This document shows, piece by piece, positions 34,355 through 43,500 of a stretch of 64,000 nt of DNA; the stretch's first letter is position 1, and each line of letters starts with the position of its first letter. This DNA comes from Chlorobium sp. GTDB taxonomy: Bacteria > Bacteroidota > Chlorobiia > Chlorobiales > Chlorobiaceae. The notes beneath the pieces were generated by a model. It saw only the letters and a program-made list of their open reading frames with translations, was not told where the DNA came from and made no database searches. Made by a program: the position numbers and the translations under genes. The DNA lies in the NCBI GenBank assembly GCA_028282595.1, contig JANQHQ010000036.1, forward strand, positions 62,001 through 126,000, written 5' to 3'.

Positions 34355-35767
34355 TTATGGTTCGTTTACCGGCATGAGTCCCTCGGCGAACCGTTCGAGC
34401 CTCATGCCTCTTGAGCCTTTGAGCAGAAGAACGTCGCCCGGAACGAGCGAATCCTTCAGAATATCGAGCAGCGGGTCGCCTTCGGTGAAGTGTCCCGCGC
34501 ATTTTTCCCCTGCCGCGCGGCAGATCGAGGCCGACCGTTCGCCGAATGCATAGAGCAGGTCCAGCCCGTCGAGAGAGGCTGCATAGCGGCCGATGCCCTC
34601 GTGCTCCGCGGAAGCCGCCTCGCCGAGTTCGAGCATGTCACCCAGCACCGCCACCCGCTTTCCCCGGCAGCGAAGCCCGCAGAGCACATCGAGAGCGTGG
34701 CGGACGGAGTCGGGGTTGGCGTTGTAGGTGTCGTTGACGATGATCACCCCCTCCGCCTCCTGGAACTCCAGACGCTTCCATCCGCTGGAAGGTGCGAGCG
34801 TCTCCAGGCCCTCGCGAATCTCCCTGAGTTCCAGACCGAAATGCGAACCGACGGCCGCCGCGGCGAGAGCGTTCGTTATGTTGCGCATGCCGGCGAAACG
34901 GAGCCGCACCCGTTCCCGCGCATCTTCCGAGCAGAGCGTAAACAGCATCCCGCCTTTTCCGTCCATCCGGACATCTTCCGCCCAGAGCCCCCCTTCACCA
35001 CGATCCAGTCCGTAGGGGAACGCCCCGGGGAGCCCCGCCGCCGCCGCCGAGAGACGGCTGTCGTCACGGTTGACGAAAACGGTTCCTCCGGTAGCCCCGA
35101 GATAGCGATAGAGCGCGGTTTCGGCTTCGGCCACGCCGTCGAGATCGCGCAGAAACTCCAGATGCTCGTGACCGATGTTGGTCAAAAGACCGTGCGTCGG
35201 CGCGGCGATGCCGGTAAGCAGTTCCATCTCGCCGGGATGGTTGATCCCCATTTCGACCACGGCCGCCTCGTGTTCCGAGCGGAGACCGAAAAGCGTCAAC
35301 GGCACTCCCAGATGGTTGTTGAGATTCCCCTCGCTGCCGTGCACCCGGAAACGGGTCCGGAGCACGGAGAGCACCATCTCCTTGGTGGTCGTCTTGCCGT
35401 TGCTGCCGCCGATGGCGACAAGCGGCAGGGAAAATGTGTCGCGGTAGAGGCGCGCAAGCTTCTGCAGAGCTGCCTCGGGGTCTTCAGCCACCAGATAGCG
35501 GCGCCCCTCTTCATGGGCCGACGGGCTCTGAAGGGCGTACCACTCCCGGCTGACGATCGCGCACGCCGCGCCGGAAGCGAACGCCTGACGGACAAAGCGG
35601 TGCCCGTCGGTACGCTCGCCCCGGAGAGCGACGAATATGCCGCCCTTTCCGACCTTCCTCGAATCGATAGCGACCGACGGCTCGCGGAACCCGGCCGGAG
35701 CATCGGGCGTGAAACCGGCGAGCGTTCCCGCACGCTCAAGGTCCTCTCTGTGGAGACAGGCGATCAT
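34355..35767 (-). CDS. murF: UDP-MurNAc-tripeptide--D-Ala-D-Ala ligase
   Basis: A 470-aa Mur ligase finishing the pentapeptide. IGGSNGKTTTKEMV is the ATP loop, VEMGINHPGEMELL and NDTYNANPDSVRHAL are MurF-specific. Length is family-normal. Start overlaps the murE stop by four bases. Confidence 0.96.
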   Translation of the reverse strand: MIACLHREDLERAGTLAGFTPDAPAGFREPSVAIDSRKVGKGGIFVALRGERTDGHRFVRQAFASGAACAIVSREWYALQSPSAHEEGRRYLVAEDPEAALQKLARLYRDTFSLPLVAIGGSNGKTTTKEMVLSVLRTRFRVHGSEGNLNNHLGVPLTLFGLRSEHEAAVVEMGINHPGEMELLTGIAAPTHGLLTNIGHEHLEFLRDLDGVAEAETALYRYLGATGGTVFVNRDDSRLSAAAAGLPGAFPYGLDRGEGGLWAEDVRMDGKGGMLFTLCSEDARERVRLRFAGMRNITNALAAAAVGSHFGLELREIREGLETLAPSSGWKRLEFQEAEGVIIVNDTYNANPDSVRHALDVLCGLRCRGKRVAVLGDMLELGEAASAEHEGIGRYAASLDGLDLLYAFGERSASICRAAGEKCAGHFTEGDPLLDILKDSLVPGDVLLLKGSRGMRLERFAEGLMPVNEP

Positions 35768-37275
35768 GGCCCTTCCTCGTTACGATTCCGCTCTCTTGCC
35801 CGCAGTGCGGCGAGAGCCGTTTCCTGATCGGAGAAGTAGACCTTCTCGCCATGCTTCTCCTGATACTTCTCGTGACCCTTTCCGGCGATCAGCAGCACAT
35901 CGCCGCCTTTCATCAGGTTCACCCCGCAACGTATCGCCTCCGCGCGGTCCGCGAAACGCAGGTATCCGGTGGAACGGATGCCTGCGACTATTTCGTCCAT
36001 GATCGCCTCCGGGTCCTCGTCCCTCGGGTTGTCGGAGGTCACGACCACCCTGTCCGCGGCGGCGGCGATGCGCCCCATCTCCGGTCGCTTGCCCCGGTCG
36101 CGGTTTCCGCCGCATCCGAATACGACGATAAGCTTCGAGCCTTCCGGCTTCAGGGCGTCGAGCGTCCCGACAACCTTTTCGAGCGCATCGGGAGTGTGGG
36201 CGTAATCGACAACCGCGAAGCTTCCGTCCCGGCCCTCCCCGACCCTTTCCATCCGCCCTTCCACCGGCTGCGCCGAGGCGAGAAAAGCGAGCGCTTTTTC
36301 AGGGGGTATTCCCGAAGCCACGCCGGAAGCGAACACCTCCGTCAGGTTCATGACGTTGTAGAGCCCCGGAAGCGCGAAAAACGCCTCGTAGGAACGTCCC
36401 CCGGTTTCGAGCCGGAGACGTGTCCCCTCCATGGAAGCGTCCGTGACGACGGCCCCGACATCGTTCGCGCCGGCGGCGACCGCCCCGGCGACCGAGCACC
36501 GGCGGACACGCCCGCCCCCGATCCCTTCCGTCATGTAGCCCGATGCCGGATCGTCGGTGTTGACCACGGCGAATCCCTCCGGGTCCAGGTTCTCGAACAG
36601 CACCCGCTTCGCGGCGGCGTACCGCTCCATGTCATGATGGAAATCGAGATGCTCCGGAGTGAGGTTGGTGAACACCGCTCCGGCGAACACGATCCCGAAC
36701 GTTCTCCGCTGGGCCAGTGCGTGAGAGGAAACCTCCATGACCACCGTCGTGCATCTCCGTTCGACCATCAGCCTGAAAAGACGATGGAGCTCTTCCGCCT
36801 CGGGAGTCGTTCTCTCGAGGGAAACGGCATCCTCTCCCGCAAGCGCCTGACCCGTTCCGATATATCCCGTCACGACACCGCACTCGTTGAACATGGACGC
36901 CAGCAGACGCGCGGTCGTCGTTTTTCCGTTCGTTCCCGTCACCCCGATGATCCTCATCTCCTTCGCGGGATCGCCGTACCAGGCCGAGGCCGCTATCGCC
37001 CTCGCCTCCCGCGAATCCCGCACCACCACGGAGAGAAAGTTCCGGTTTTCATTCCGGGGCGGTTCCTCGGAGACAACCACGGACGCTCCCCGTTCCAGGG
37101 CGCTCCCGATAAATCGGTGCCCGTCGGTCACAGACCCCCTGACGGCGATGAAAAGGCAACCGGGAGAGGCTTCCCTGGAGTCGCAGGTCATGGCCGTGAT
37201 CTCCTGCTCCTCCCTGACGCTCCCCCCGACCGACAGAATGTCCAGACGTTCAAGCAGTTCACCCACGTGCAGCAT
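35764..37275 (-). CDS. murE: UDP-MurNAc-dipeptide--diaminopimelate ligase
   Basis: A 503-aa Mur ligase. GVTGTNGKTTTARLLAS is the ATP loop; SDNPRDEDPEAIMDEI holds the DNPR motif that selects meso-diaminopimelate rather than lysine, so the wall is predicted to be mDAP-type as expected for a Gram-negative. HTPDALEKV follows the family pattern. Confidence 0.96.
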   Translation of the reverse strand: MLHVGELLERLDILSVGGSVREEQEITAMTCDSREASPGCLFIAVRGSVTDGHRFIGSALERGASVVVSEEPPRNENRNFLSVVVRDSREARAIAASAWYGDPAKEMRIIGVTGTNGKTTTARLLASMFNECGVVTGYIGTGQALAGEDAVSLERTTPEAEELHRLFRLMVERRCTTVVMEVSSHALAQRRTFGIVFAGAVFTNLTPEHLDFHHDMERYAAAKRVLFENLDPEGFAVVNTDDPASGYMTEGIGGGRVRRCSVAGAVAAGANDVGAVVTDASMEGTRLRLETGGRSYEAFFALPGLYNVMNLTEVFASGVASGIPPEKALAFLASAQPVEGRMERVGEGRDGSFAVVDYAHTPDALEKVVGTLDALKPEGSKLIVVFGCGGNRDRGKRPEMGRIAAAADRVVVTSDNPRDEDPEAIMDEIVAGIRSTGYLRFADRAEAIRCGVNLMKGGDVLLIAGKGHEKYQEKHGEKVYFSDQETALAALRARERNRNEEGP

Positions 37276-37294
37276 CCAACAGCTCCTTTCGCGA

Positions 37295-39271
37295 TTACCG
37301 GTTTTTTGTTCTCGGTTCCGCAGCCGGGTCCCGCAATGTCACGCCGACACGGGTCCCCCGGCCGACCATGGCCCCGCAGGCCAGCGCCTGACTCTCTACC
37401 ACCCCTCCCAGGCGACCCTTGTATCCGATATCGAGACCGCTCCATTTCAGAAGACGTTTCGCATCCCTGCCTCCGAGACCCACGAGGTCGGGCACCGCAA
37501 CCGAGTCCAGCGAATCGAGTCCCCGTGAGACCGGGGAAACGGGAACAAGCGACGCCTTCAGTTCTTCGGAGCTGGCGATCATCCGGGTGCAGACACGCGA
37601 AAAAACCGGAGCGGCAACCGTGCTGGCGTAGTAGGCGGTCTTCGGCTCGTCAATGACCACGATCGCCGCGATCTCCGGCTTGTCGACGGGAAAAAACCCG
37701 ACGAACGAAGAGACGTACGCCCTATCCCCGCGGTAGGAACCGTTTTTGAGTTTCTGCGCCGTTCCCGTCTTGCCACCCACGTCGACCGCGCCGACGGAGG
37801 CGGCCGTTCCCGTCCCCCGCTCGACGATGGGCCTGAGATACTCCTTCCGGACATAGGCCGCCGTCTGCGGCCTGACGACCTCGCGCACCCTCTCCGGGCC
37901 GAACTCCCTTACGGTCCGCCCCTCTTTGTCGACCAGACCGCTCACGACGTAGGGGCGCATCATCACGCCGTCGTTCGCGATGGCCGCGTAAGCCTGCAGC
38001 ACCTGCAGGGGGGTTGCGGTAAAGGCGTAGCCGTAACTCATCCAGGGAAGGGTGATCCTGTCCCACGCCTCCGGCTTCGGAAGCAGGCCCGCCGCCTCGC
38101 CGGCGAGTCCCACCCCGGTTCTTTCACCGAAACCGAACCGTCTGACATAGTCGTAGAAGCGCTCTTCGCCGATTTCCATGGCCGTTTTCGCGGCAACCAC
38201 GTTGCTCGAATGCACCATGGCGTCGCGAAAGGTCAGCCGTTCGAACTTCTCATGGTCGCGGATGGTTCTGCGGTGAACGACGTAGACGCCGTTGTGGGCG
38301 TCGAGCGAGTCGTCCGCCGACCGGTCGAGCACCTCGGTCGCGGCAGAAGCCGTGACGATCTTTACCGTGGAGCCCGGCTCGAACGCATCGGCGATAGAGC
38401 GGTTCCTGGCCTTCTGCACGGTATATCCCTTCCGGTTGTTCATGTCGAACGCAGGGTAGTTCGCCATCGCGAGAATGGCCCCGGTCTTCACCTCCATCAC
38501 CACGCCGGTCGCCGCCACGGCCCCGAACTCTACCGCGGCTCTGCGGAGCTCGTCCTCCATGATGGCCTGCACATCGGCGTCGATGGTCAGCCGGAGACCG
38601 AGCCCCTGGGTCGCGTCGATCTGCTGTTCGCCGGCCGCGAGAAACCGCTCTCCCCTTGCGGAACGCTGATAGACCTTGATCCCGTCGATCCCCTTGAGTT
38701 CGTCGTGGTAGGTCCGTTCAAGCCCGCTGATTCCCCGGTTGTCCCGGTCGGTGAGGCCGATCACCTGGGACGCCAGATTGAGGTAGTAACGCTGCTGCTC
38801 CTTTCTGAAGCCGACCCCTTTCACGCCGGACTCCATCAGTTCCTTCGCCCTGGCGACCGGCACCGAACGCTCCATCCACACAAACCTGCCTTTCCTGCGG
38901 AGTTTCCGGAGATAATGCGCGCGGTTCCTCCCGAAGTGGCGGGAAAAGACCGCGGCCACCGCCGCAGGGTCGCCCGACTCACGGATAAACCGGGGATCGG
39001 CGAAGAAGGATACTTTCAGGACGCTTTCGGCCAGGAGCTTTCCCGAACGGTCGTAGATAGCGCCGCGCTTGGCGGTCTCGACCACCTCCCGCTCGTACTG
39101 TCTCGATGCCCGCTGCCTGTACTTCTGGACATCGAGAATCTGGATGTTGAGCAGCTTGAAAACGAGAAGTGCGAGAAAGAGCGCGAACAGGAATGCGACC
39201 GCCCCCAGGCGCGCGCCGAACTCACGTGCCGGAGCCTTTTCCGGCTGCCGCCCGTCGAGATCCGTGTTCAT
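37295..39271 (-). CDS. ftsI: Septal transpeptidase FtsI (PBP3) with PASTA domain
   Basis: A 658-aa penicillin-binding protein. Membrane helix at about 24-48, then the dimerisation domain and the transpeptidase domain with STVK (EPGSTVKIV) as the catalytic serine motif, SSN (HSSNVV) and KTG (GGKTGTAQK). A C-terminal PASTA-like segment (about 590-650, VAVPDLVGLGGRDAKRLLK) follows, unlike the E. coli protein. It cross-links septal wall with FtsW. It lies between ftsL and murE. Confidence 0.95.
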   Translation of the reverse strand: MNTDLDGRQPEKAPAREFGARLGAVAFLFALFLALLVFKLLNIQILDVQKYRQRASRQYEREVVETAKRGAIYDRSGKLLAESVLKVSFFADPRFIRESGDPAAVAAVFSRHFGRNRAHYLRKLRRKGRFVWMERSVPVARAKELMESGVKGVGFRKEQQRYYLNLASQVIGLTDRDNRGISGLERTYHDELKGIDGIKVYQRSARGERFLAAGEQQIDATQGLGLRLTIDADVQAIMEDELRRAAVEFGAVAATGVVMEVKTGAILAMANYPAFDMNNRKGYTVQKARNRSIADAFEPGSTVKIVTASAATEVLDRSADDSLDAHNGVYVVHRRTIRDHEKFERLTFRDAMVHSSNVVAAKTAMEIGEERFYDYVRRFGFGERTGVGLAGEAAGLLPKPEAWDRITLPWMSYGYAFTATPLQVLQAYAAIANDGVMMRPYVVSGLVDKEGRTVREFGPERVREVVRPQTAAYVRKEYLRPIVERGTGTAASVGAVDVGGKTGTAQKLKNGSYRGDRAYVSSFVGFFPVDKPEIAAIVVIDEPKTAYYASTVAAPVFSRVCTRMIASSEELKASLVPVSPVSRGLDSLDSVAVPDLVGLGGRDAKRLLKWSGLDIGYKGRLGGVVESQALACGAMVGRGTRVGVTLRDPAAEPRTKNR

Positions 39272-39290
39272 GGTGTCGGCCCGTTTGCTT

Positions 39291-39734
39291 TCATCTCGCG
39301 CTGATTTTCACCGCCGGCGTCATACTGTGGCGAAGCCCCATTGCTTCGGCCTGTCCGGAAATCTTGTGAATCGTGTGCAGTTCCTGCAGCTCGATTTCAA
39401 GAGAGGTGTTGATGCTCCTGCTGATACCGATCTTCTCCCGCAACATCTCATTCTGACGCGACAGGTCGTTGATCGTCAGGATGTTGTGGATGTAGAACAC
39501 GAGAAAAACCGTCCCCGCGAAAAGGTAGACAAAGGTACGCAAGCGCAGTATCGATGCAAAATCAAATCGGCCGCCGGCTTTCTCCGCCGGGCCCGCCGGC
39601 GGCGCGGGGCCGTCGTCCCGCAGGCCGTTCCCGCCGCTCTCCACGAAAGCCAGCGCGGCCGGACGGATTGTCTCTGCATGTTCCGCGCCCCGAAACCCGT
39701 AAAGAGGCTCCCGGCTTTCTGCGATTCCGTTCAC
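39291..39734 (-). CDS. ftsL: FtsL-like divisome protein
   Basis: A 147-aa bitopic protein: a cytoplasmic tail of about 65 residues, one helix (about 68-90, LRTFVYLFAGTVFLVFYIHNIL) and a leucine-zipper-like periplasmic coil (LSRQNEMLREKIGISR). FtsL is poorly conserved, so the call rests on topology, the zipper and position between rsmH (four-base overlap) and ftsI. Confidence 0.8.
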   Translation of the reverse strand: MNGIAESREPLYGFRGAEHAETIRPAALAFVESGGNGLRDDGPAPPAGPAEKAGGRFDFASILRLRTFVYLFAGTVFLVFYIHNILTINDLSRQNEMLREKIGISRSINTSLEIELQELHTIHKISGQAEAMGLRHSMTPAVKISAR

Positions 39735-40711
39735 GTTGTCCCTCCTTCCGGATTCTTTTTCTCGATAACCCTCAGTTTGGCGCTGCGAGCACGGCTGTTC
39801 TTTCGCACCTCGTCGTTCCCGGCCGTCAGGGCGCGGGAGGTCACGATCCCGAACCCCGCCCTCCGGAGAGGCTCGCGGAGCCCGACCCCTCTCGGACCCC
39901 AGTCGTCCTCGGACAACTCCCTGAAATACCGTTTCACCATTCTGTCCTCAAGGGAGTGATAACTGATGACGGCCATTCTCCCGAAAAGGGAAAGAGAGGC
40001 CGCCCCGTCCTTCAGAGCGTTTTCCAGCACGCCGAGCTCGTCGTTGACCGCAATGCGCAGGGCCTGGAACACCCGGGCGAGACTCTTGAGCTGCTGCTCG
40101 GGACTTCCCACAACGCCCCGGACGATATCCGAAAGCTCTTCCGTGCGCGTTATCGGCCCCTGCTCTCTTCTGCGCGCGCAGATCGCCGCCGCGATCCTCC
40201 GGCTTCTCCGCTCTTCGCCGTAACGAAAGATGATGTCGGCAAGCTCACGCTCTTCACAGGCATTCAGAATATCGGCTGCCGAAACCTTTCCCCCGGAGTC
40301 CATCCTCATATCGAGCGGGCCGGGACGACGGTAGCTGAATCCCCTCCCGGGAGTGTCGATCTGAAAGGAGGATACCCCGAGATCGAGCAGAATGCCGGTT
40401 ACCGGCAACGCCGCTTCCTTCCGGACACGATCGACAATCGCGGCGATATCGCGGAAATTCCCCTTGACCAGCCTCGCGCGGTCCCCGTAGTCCCTCAGCG
40501 CCCCTGCCGCTTCCCGGAGCGCGCAATCGTCCTGGTCGATGCCCACCAGCAGAGACTCCCCGAGCATCCCCGAACAGCGAAGGGCCTCCAGAAGCGCGGC
40601 GGCATGACCCCCGCCGCCGAGGGTTCCGTCGACATAGATGCCGGGCCTTACCGCAAGCAGCTCGACGACTTCCCGCACGAGCACCGGACGGTGGTACCTC
40701 TCCTCTATCAT
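39731..40711 (-). CDS. rsmH: 16S rRNA m4C1402 methyltransferase
   Basis: A 326-aa MraW/RsmH enzyme methylating N4 of C1402 in 16S rRNA. YVDGTLGGGGHAAALLEAL is the SAM loop; LLDLGVSSFQIDTPGRGFSYRRPGPLDMRMD and ISYHSLEDRMVKRYF are family signatures. Second gene of the dcw cluster, 20 bases after mraZ. Confidence 0.96.
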   Translation of the reverse strand: MIEERYHRPVLVREVVELLAVRPGIYVDGTLGGGGHAAALLEALRCSGMLGESLLVGIDQDDCALREAAGALRDYGDRARLVKGNFRDIAAIVDRVRKEAALPVTGILLDLGVSSFQIDTPGRGFSYRRPGPLDMRMDSGGKVSAADILNACEERELADIIFRYGEERRSRRIAAAICARRREQGPITRTEELSDIVRGVVGSPEQQLKSLARVFQALRIAVNDELGVLENALKDGAASLSLFGRMAVISYHSLEDRMVKRYFRELSEDDWGPRGVGLREPLRRAGFGIVTSRALTAGNDEVRKNSRARSAKLRVIEKKNPEGGTT

Positions 40712-40731
40712 TTCCTCTGGGTGAATCGGCC

Positions 40732-41205
40732 TTAGAAATATCTTCCGGCAAGCACCTGGAAGCGCGACCCGTTTTCCTTCATGATTCTGGAAAGTTTTTC
40801 GGGGGCCCAGAGAATCATTTTGACGTTGGCGCCGATAATGGTTACATCTTTCGTAATGCCAGCATGCTGCATGAAATCCCTCGGAAGAGCGATCCTTCCG
40901 TGCCGGTCGATCTCCACACTGTCGAGACTCTCATACATGAGGGTTTTGAGCATCCGTTCGTCCGGATTGAAATCCGAAAGCGCCGACAGGCTCTTTTCCC
41001 TCTCGGCCCACACTGTCGGCTCGTACAGCTCCAGCGAGCCGTCGATAGCCTTCATGACGTAGAGGGCGCCTGCTCCATCGCCGTTCGAAAGGGGGCCGTT
41101 GCTCCTTCCCGTAAGTCCTTCGAGGCGTTTCCTGAAGCGAGCCGGTATCATCAGCCGCCCCTTTTCGTCTATCGAATGCTGCTCTTTTCCGATAAAACCG
41201 GCCAT
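40732..41205 (-). CDS. mraZ: Transcriptional regulator MraZ
   Basis: A 157-aa protein with two SpoVT/AbrB-like halves (HSIDEKGRLMIPARFRKRL and DRHGRIALPRDFMQHAGI). MraZ forms rings and binds repeats upstream of its own gene to control the dcw cluster. I chose the ATG at 41203-41205 (MAGFIGKEQHS) because homology starts there; a GTG at 41226 would add seven residues. Residues about 42-58 form an insertion (GRSNGPLSNGDGAGALY) in the first half. Confidence 0.92.
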   Translation of the reverse strand: MAGFIGKEQHSIDEKGRLMIPARFRKRLEGLTGRSNGPLSNGDGAGALYVMKAIDGSLELYEPTVWAEREKSLSALSDFNPDERMLKTLMYESLDSVEIDRHGRIALPRDFMQHAGITKDVTIIGANVKMILWAPEKLSRIMKENGSRFQVLAGRYF

Positions 41206-41221
41206 AGAACATGAGTTATGT

Positions 41222-41245
41222 CCCACATTTTACCATTTTCCACCA
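41222..41245 (-). promoter_or_regulatory. Candidate MraZ operator
   Basis: On the minus strand TGG trinucleotides recur exactly every 10 bases (41243-41245, 41233-41235 and TGGG at 41222-41225), within GTGGAAAATGGTAAAATGTG-type sequence just ahead of mraZ. Three or more TGG(G) repeats of 10-bp period are the known MraZ binding arrangement. Confidence 0.55.
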
Positions 41246-41343
41246 CTTAAAATGTATGAAAAAGCGCAGTGTAAAAAAATAATGCGCTATTTTAATTATA
41301 AACAGTTCAACCCCGAGACCTCTCCGAAACGGTCTTCGCCGCC

Positions 41344-41856
41344 ATGGGAAACGACTTCCGGGAAATCATCGTCGACGGCTACAACCTGCTGCACAAACTT
41401 CCGGACGGCGGTACCCGCCGTTCCCTCGAAGAGAGAAGGGAGAACATGGAGACCCGGCTTCTGGGCTTTCAGCGCTCCTCGCGGCAGAAAGTAACCGTCG
41501 TATACGACGGGAACCGTGCGCACGGCCCCTCGGAGGAAACCGGCGCGCTCGACAGGGTCTTCACCGCCTCGGGAACGACCGCCGACGAGTGGATTATCGA
41601 TTACCTGAAGTCCCTGGGCAGAAGCGCCCGAATGTTTACCGTCGTTACCTCCGACCGTCTCATCCGGACACACGCCTCCGCCCTCGGAGCGTCGTGCTTG
41701 CTTTCGGAAGAGTTCGTGAAAACGCATCTGAAGGGAGCGCGGAAACGAACGGAAAAGACCGCCCATCCCGACCACCCGGATAAATTCGGCAGCGGCGCGC
41801 TCGGCGACCGGGAGGTGGCGAGGTGGATGAAGGAGTTCGGATCGGCGGAAGAGTGA
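41344..41856 (+). CDS. NYN domain (YacP-like) ribonuclease-fold protein
   Basis: A 170-aa NYN/PIN-like protein. IIVDGYNLLHKLPD has the first metal-binding Asp; VVYDGNRAHG, TADEWIIDYL and VVTSDRLIRTHASALGA supply further acidic residues typical of YacP (Rae1-like) proteins, which cleave RNA on ribosomes in Firmicutes. Divergent from mraZ with a 117-base shared upstream region. Confidence 0.82.
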   Translation: MGNDFREIIVDGYNLLHKLPDGGTRRSLEERRENMETRLLGFQRSSRQKVTVVYDGNRAHGPSEETGALDRVFTASGTTADEWIIDYLKSLGRSARMFTVVTSDRLIRTHASALGASCLLSEEFVKTHLKGARKRTEKTAHPDHPDKFGSGALGDREVARWMKEFGSAEE

Positions 41857-41857
41857 A

Positions 41858-41974
41858 GGGCTTCCCCATGCTGTGTCATGAGTCCCGATCGCATCGGAAT
41901 GCACGGAGGACGGTGTTCCGACGTACCGGGCCGACGATGCAAGTGCACCGCGGAATAAATAACCGGAGGCGCCC
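41858..41974. repeat. Dispersed palindromic element, divergent copy B
   Basis: A 117-bp degraded relative of copies A, D and E. It starts GGGCTTCCCC and ends GGAGGCGCCC, keeps GTGTCATGAGTCCCGAT near the left end and GCGGAATAAATAA near the right end in the same order as D. The internal hairpins are partly lost. It begins 2 bases after the NYN gene. Confidence 0.65.
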
Positions 41975-42040
41975 TGAAAAGATTCGTCGTATTTTTTATA
42001 CTATACATTGAGCTCTTTTCATTACAAGATCCGAACCGTT

Positions 42041-42367
42041 ATGTCGAACAGCACTGTCAACAAGGACGGCCACCGGCTGAAACTCGAGGAGTGGCGAAAG
42101 AAAATCGACGCCATCGACAATCAGCTTTCGGCCCTGCTGTGCGAACGGCTCAACTGCGCCGAGAACATCAGCGCCCTGAAACAGCGCATCGGCGAGGAAG
42201 TTCTGCAGCCCGCGAGGGAAAAAGAGGTGCTCTCCAATGTTCTCAACAGGGTTGATTCGGAGCTGAAAGCCGGCGCACTTGAAAAAATCTACCGCTGCAT
42301 CATAGAAGAAACGAGACTGTTCCAGCATGAGTGGAAAAACGAGCGGCAGCCGCTCTCTTCGAGATAA
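42041..42367 (+). CDS. Chorismate mutase, AroQ class
   Basis: A 108-aa all-helical chorismate mutase converting chorismate to prephenate for Phe/Tyr synthesis. LEEWRKKIDAIDNQLSALL carries the first Arg and the family pattern, followed by Lys in ISALKQRIGEE and IYRCIIEETRLFQ at the end. ATG at 42041 is preferred; a TTG 11 codons earlier is possible. It precedes mltG by 15 bases. Confidence 0.88.
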   Translation: MSNSTVNKDGHRLKLEEWRKKIDAIDNQLSALLCERLNCAENISALKQRIGEEVLQPAREKEVLSNVLNRVDSELKAGALEKIYRCIIEETRLFQHEWKNERQPLSSR

Positions 42368-42382
42368 CCCGCCGGAACTCCC

Positions 42383-43435
42383 ATGGCCGACAAGCCCGCA
42401 CGACGCTTCACCTTTTTCACCGCCGGCGTTCTCATCCTCTCACTGATTCTCATCACGGTATTTTTTTTCGCTCCGGCCTGGAACGTCGATCCGGAAGGAC
42501 TGCAAAAGACGAGAGTCGTCGTCCACCGGGGAGACGGACTCCGGACGATCATCGCCGAAATCCGCCGAAAAGGCGCCGTGCGATACGAAGCGCCCCTGCT
42601 CGTCACGGCCTGGCTCTTTCAGGACTTCCGCAATATCAAGCCCGGCCGCTACAAGATTCCCCCGGGGCTGTCCAACTACAGCCTGCTCGACTACCTGCAC
42701 CGGCACCCGCAGGACGAGGAGCGGATCACCATCCCCGAAGGCCTTCGCCTGGAAAAAGTCGCGGCGATCGTCTCCTCCCGACTGGATATCGACTCTCTCT
42801 CCTTCATCGAGGCGACGAGGGACAGCGCACTGCTCGCATCGCTTGACGTCGCGGCGGAAAGCGCCGAAGGATACCTTTTTCCGGGCACCTACGATTTCGC
42901 ATGGGCGAGCACGCCGGGCGAAGTTATCGGCTTTCTCGTCCGCCGATACCGGGCATTCTTCACCGACAGCCTGCAAACTGCCGCAAAAGAACGCGGACTC
43001 GACGAAATCAAGCTTCTGACCCTCGCCTCGATCGTCGAGGCGGAAACACCCCGCGACGAGGAAAAGCCGCTGATCGCCGGAGTCTATCTCAACAGACTGA
43101 AAAAAAACATGCGCCTGCAGGCCGACCCGACGGTACAGTACGCGCTGGGGGACCGCCCGCGAAGGCTTTATTACAGGGATCTCGCCATAGACTCGCCGTA
43201 CAACACCTATCGTCACCGCGGACTTCCCCCGGGTCCCATCTGCAGTCCCGGCAGCGCGGCCATCAAAGCGGTGCTCGCACCCGAAGAGAGCGCCTACCTT
43301 TACTTCGTGGCGGACGGCAACGGCGGACACCGTTTCGCCAGGACGCTGTCCGAACATGCGAAAAACGTGAGAAAATACCGCAAAATCCTGCGATCGAGAG
43401 AAAAATCCGCGGGGGCGGAACCCCCTTCCCAATAG
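42383..43435 (+). CDS. mltG: Endolytic murein transglycosylase MltG
   Basis: A 350-aa YceG/MltG protein. One N-terminal helix (about 12-34) anchors it. EGYLFPGTYDF, LASIVEAETPRDEEKPLIAGVYLNRL (catalytic glutamate in the IVEAE stretch) and LQADPTVQYALG, then PYNTYRHRGLPPGPICSPG are diagnostic. It cuts nascent glycan strands near sites of synthesis. Confidence 0.95.
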   Translation: MADKPARRFTFFTAGVLILSLILITVFFFAPAWNVDPEGLQKTRVVVHRGDGLRTIIAEIRRKGAVRYEAPLLVTAWLFQDFRNIKPGRYKIPPGLSNYSLLDYLHRHPQDEERITIPEGLRLEKVAAIVSSRLDIDSLSFIEATRDSALLASLDVAAESAEGYLFPGTYDFAWASTPGEVIGFLVRRYRAFFTDSLQTAAKERGLDEIKLLTLASIVEAETPRDEEKPLIAGVYLNRLKKNMRLQADPTVQYALGDRPRRLYYRDLAIDSPYNTYRHRGLPPGPICSPGSAAIKAVLAPEESAYLYFVADGNGGHRFARTLSEHAKNVRKYRKILRSREKSAGAEPPSQ

Positions 43436-43500
43436 CCTGAATTATGTATATTCCATTCAGGAAAGAATTAACTGTCAACACCACTCTCAAAAAAGGAGCA

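Noticed and set aside
31824..34502. MurD extended to 892 aa and FtsW extended to 609 aa
   Set aside because: The extra N-termini are out-of-frame readings of mraY and murD; overlapping ATGA starts fit the known proteins.
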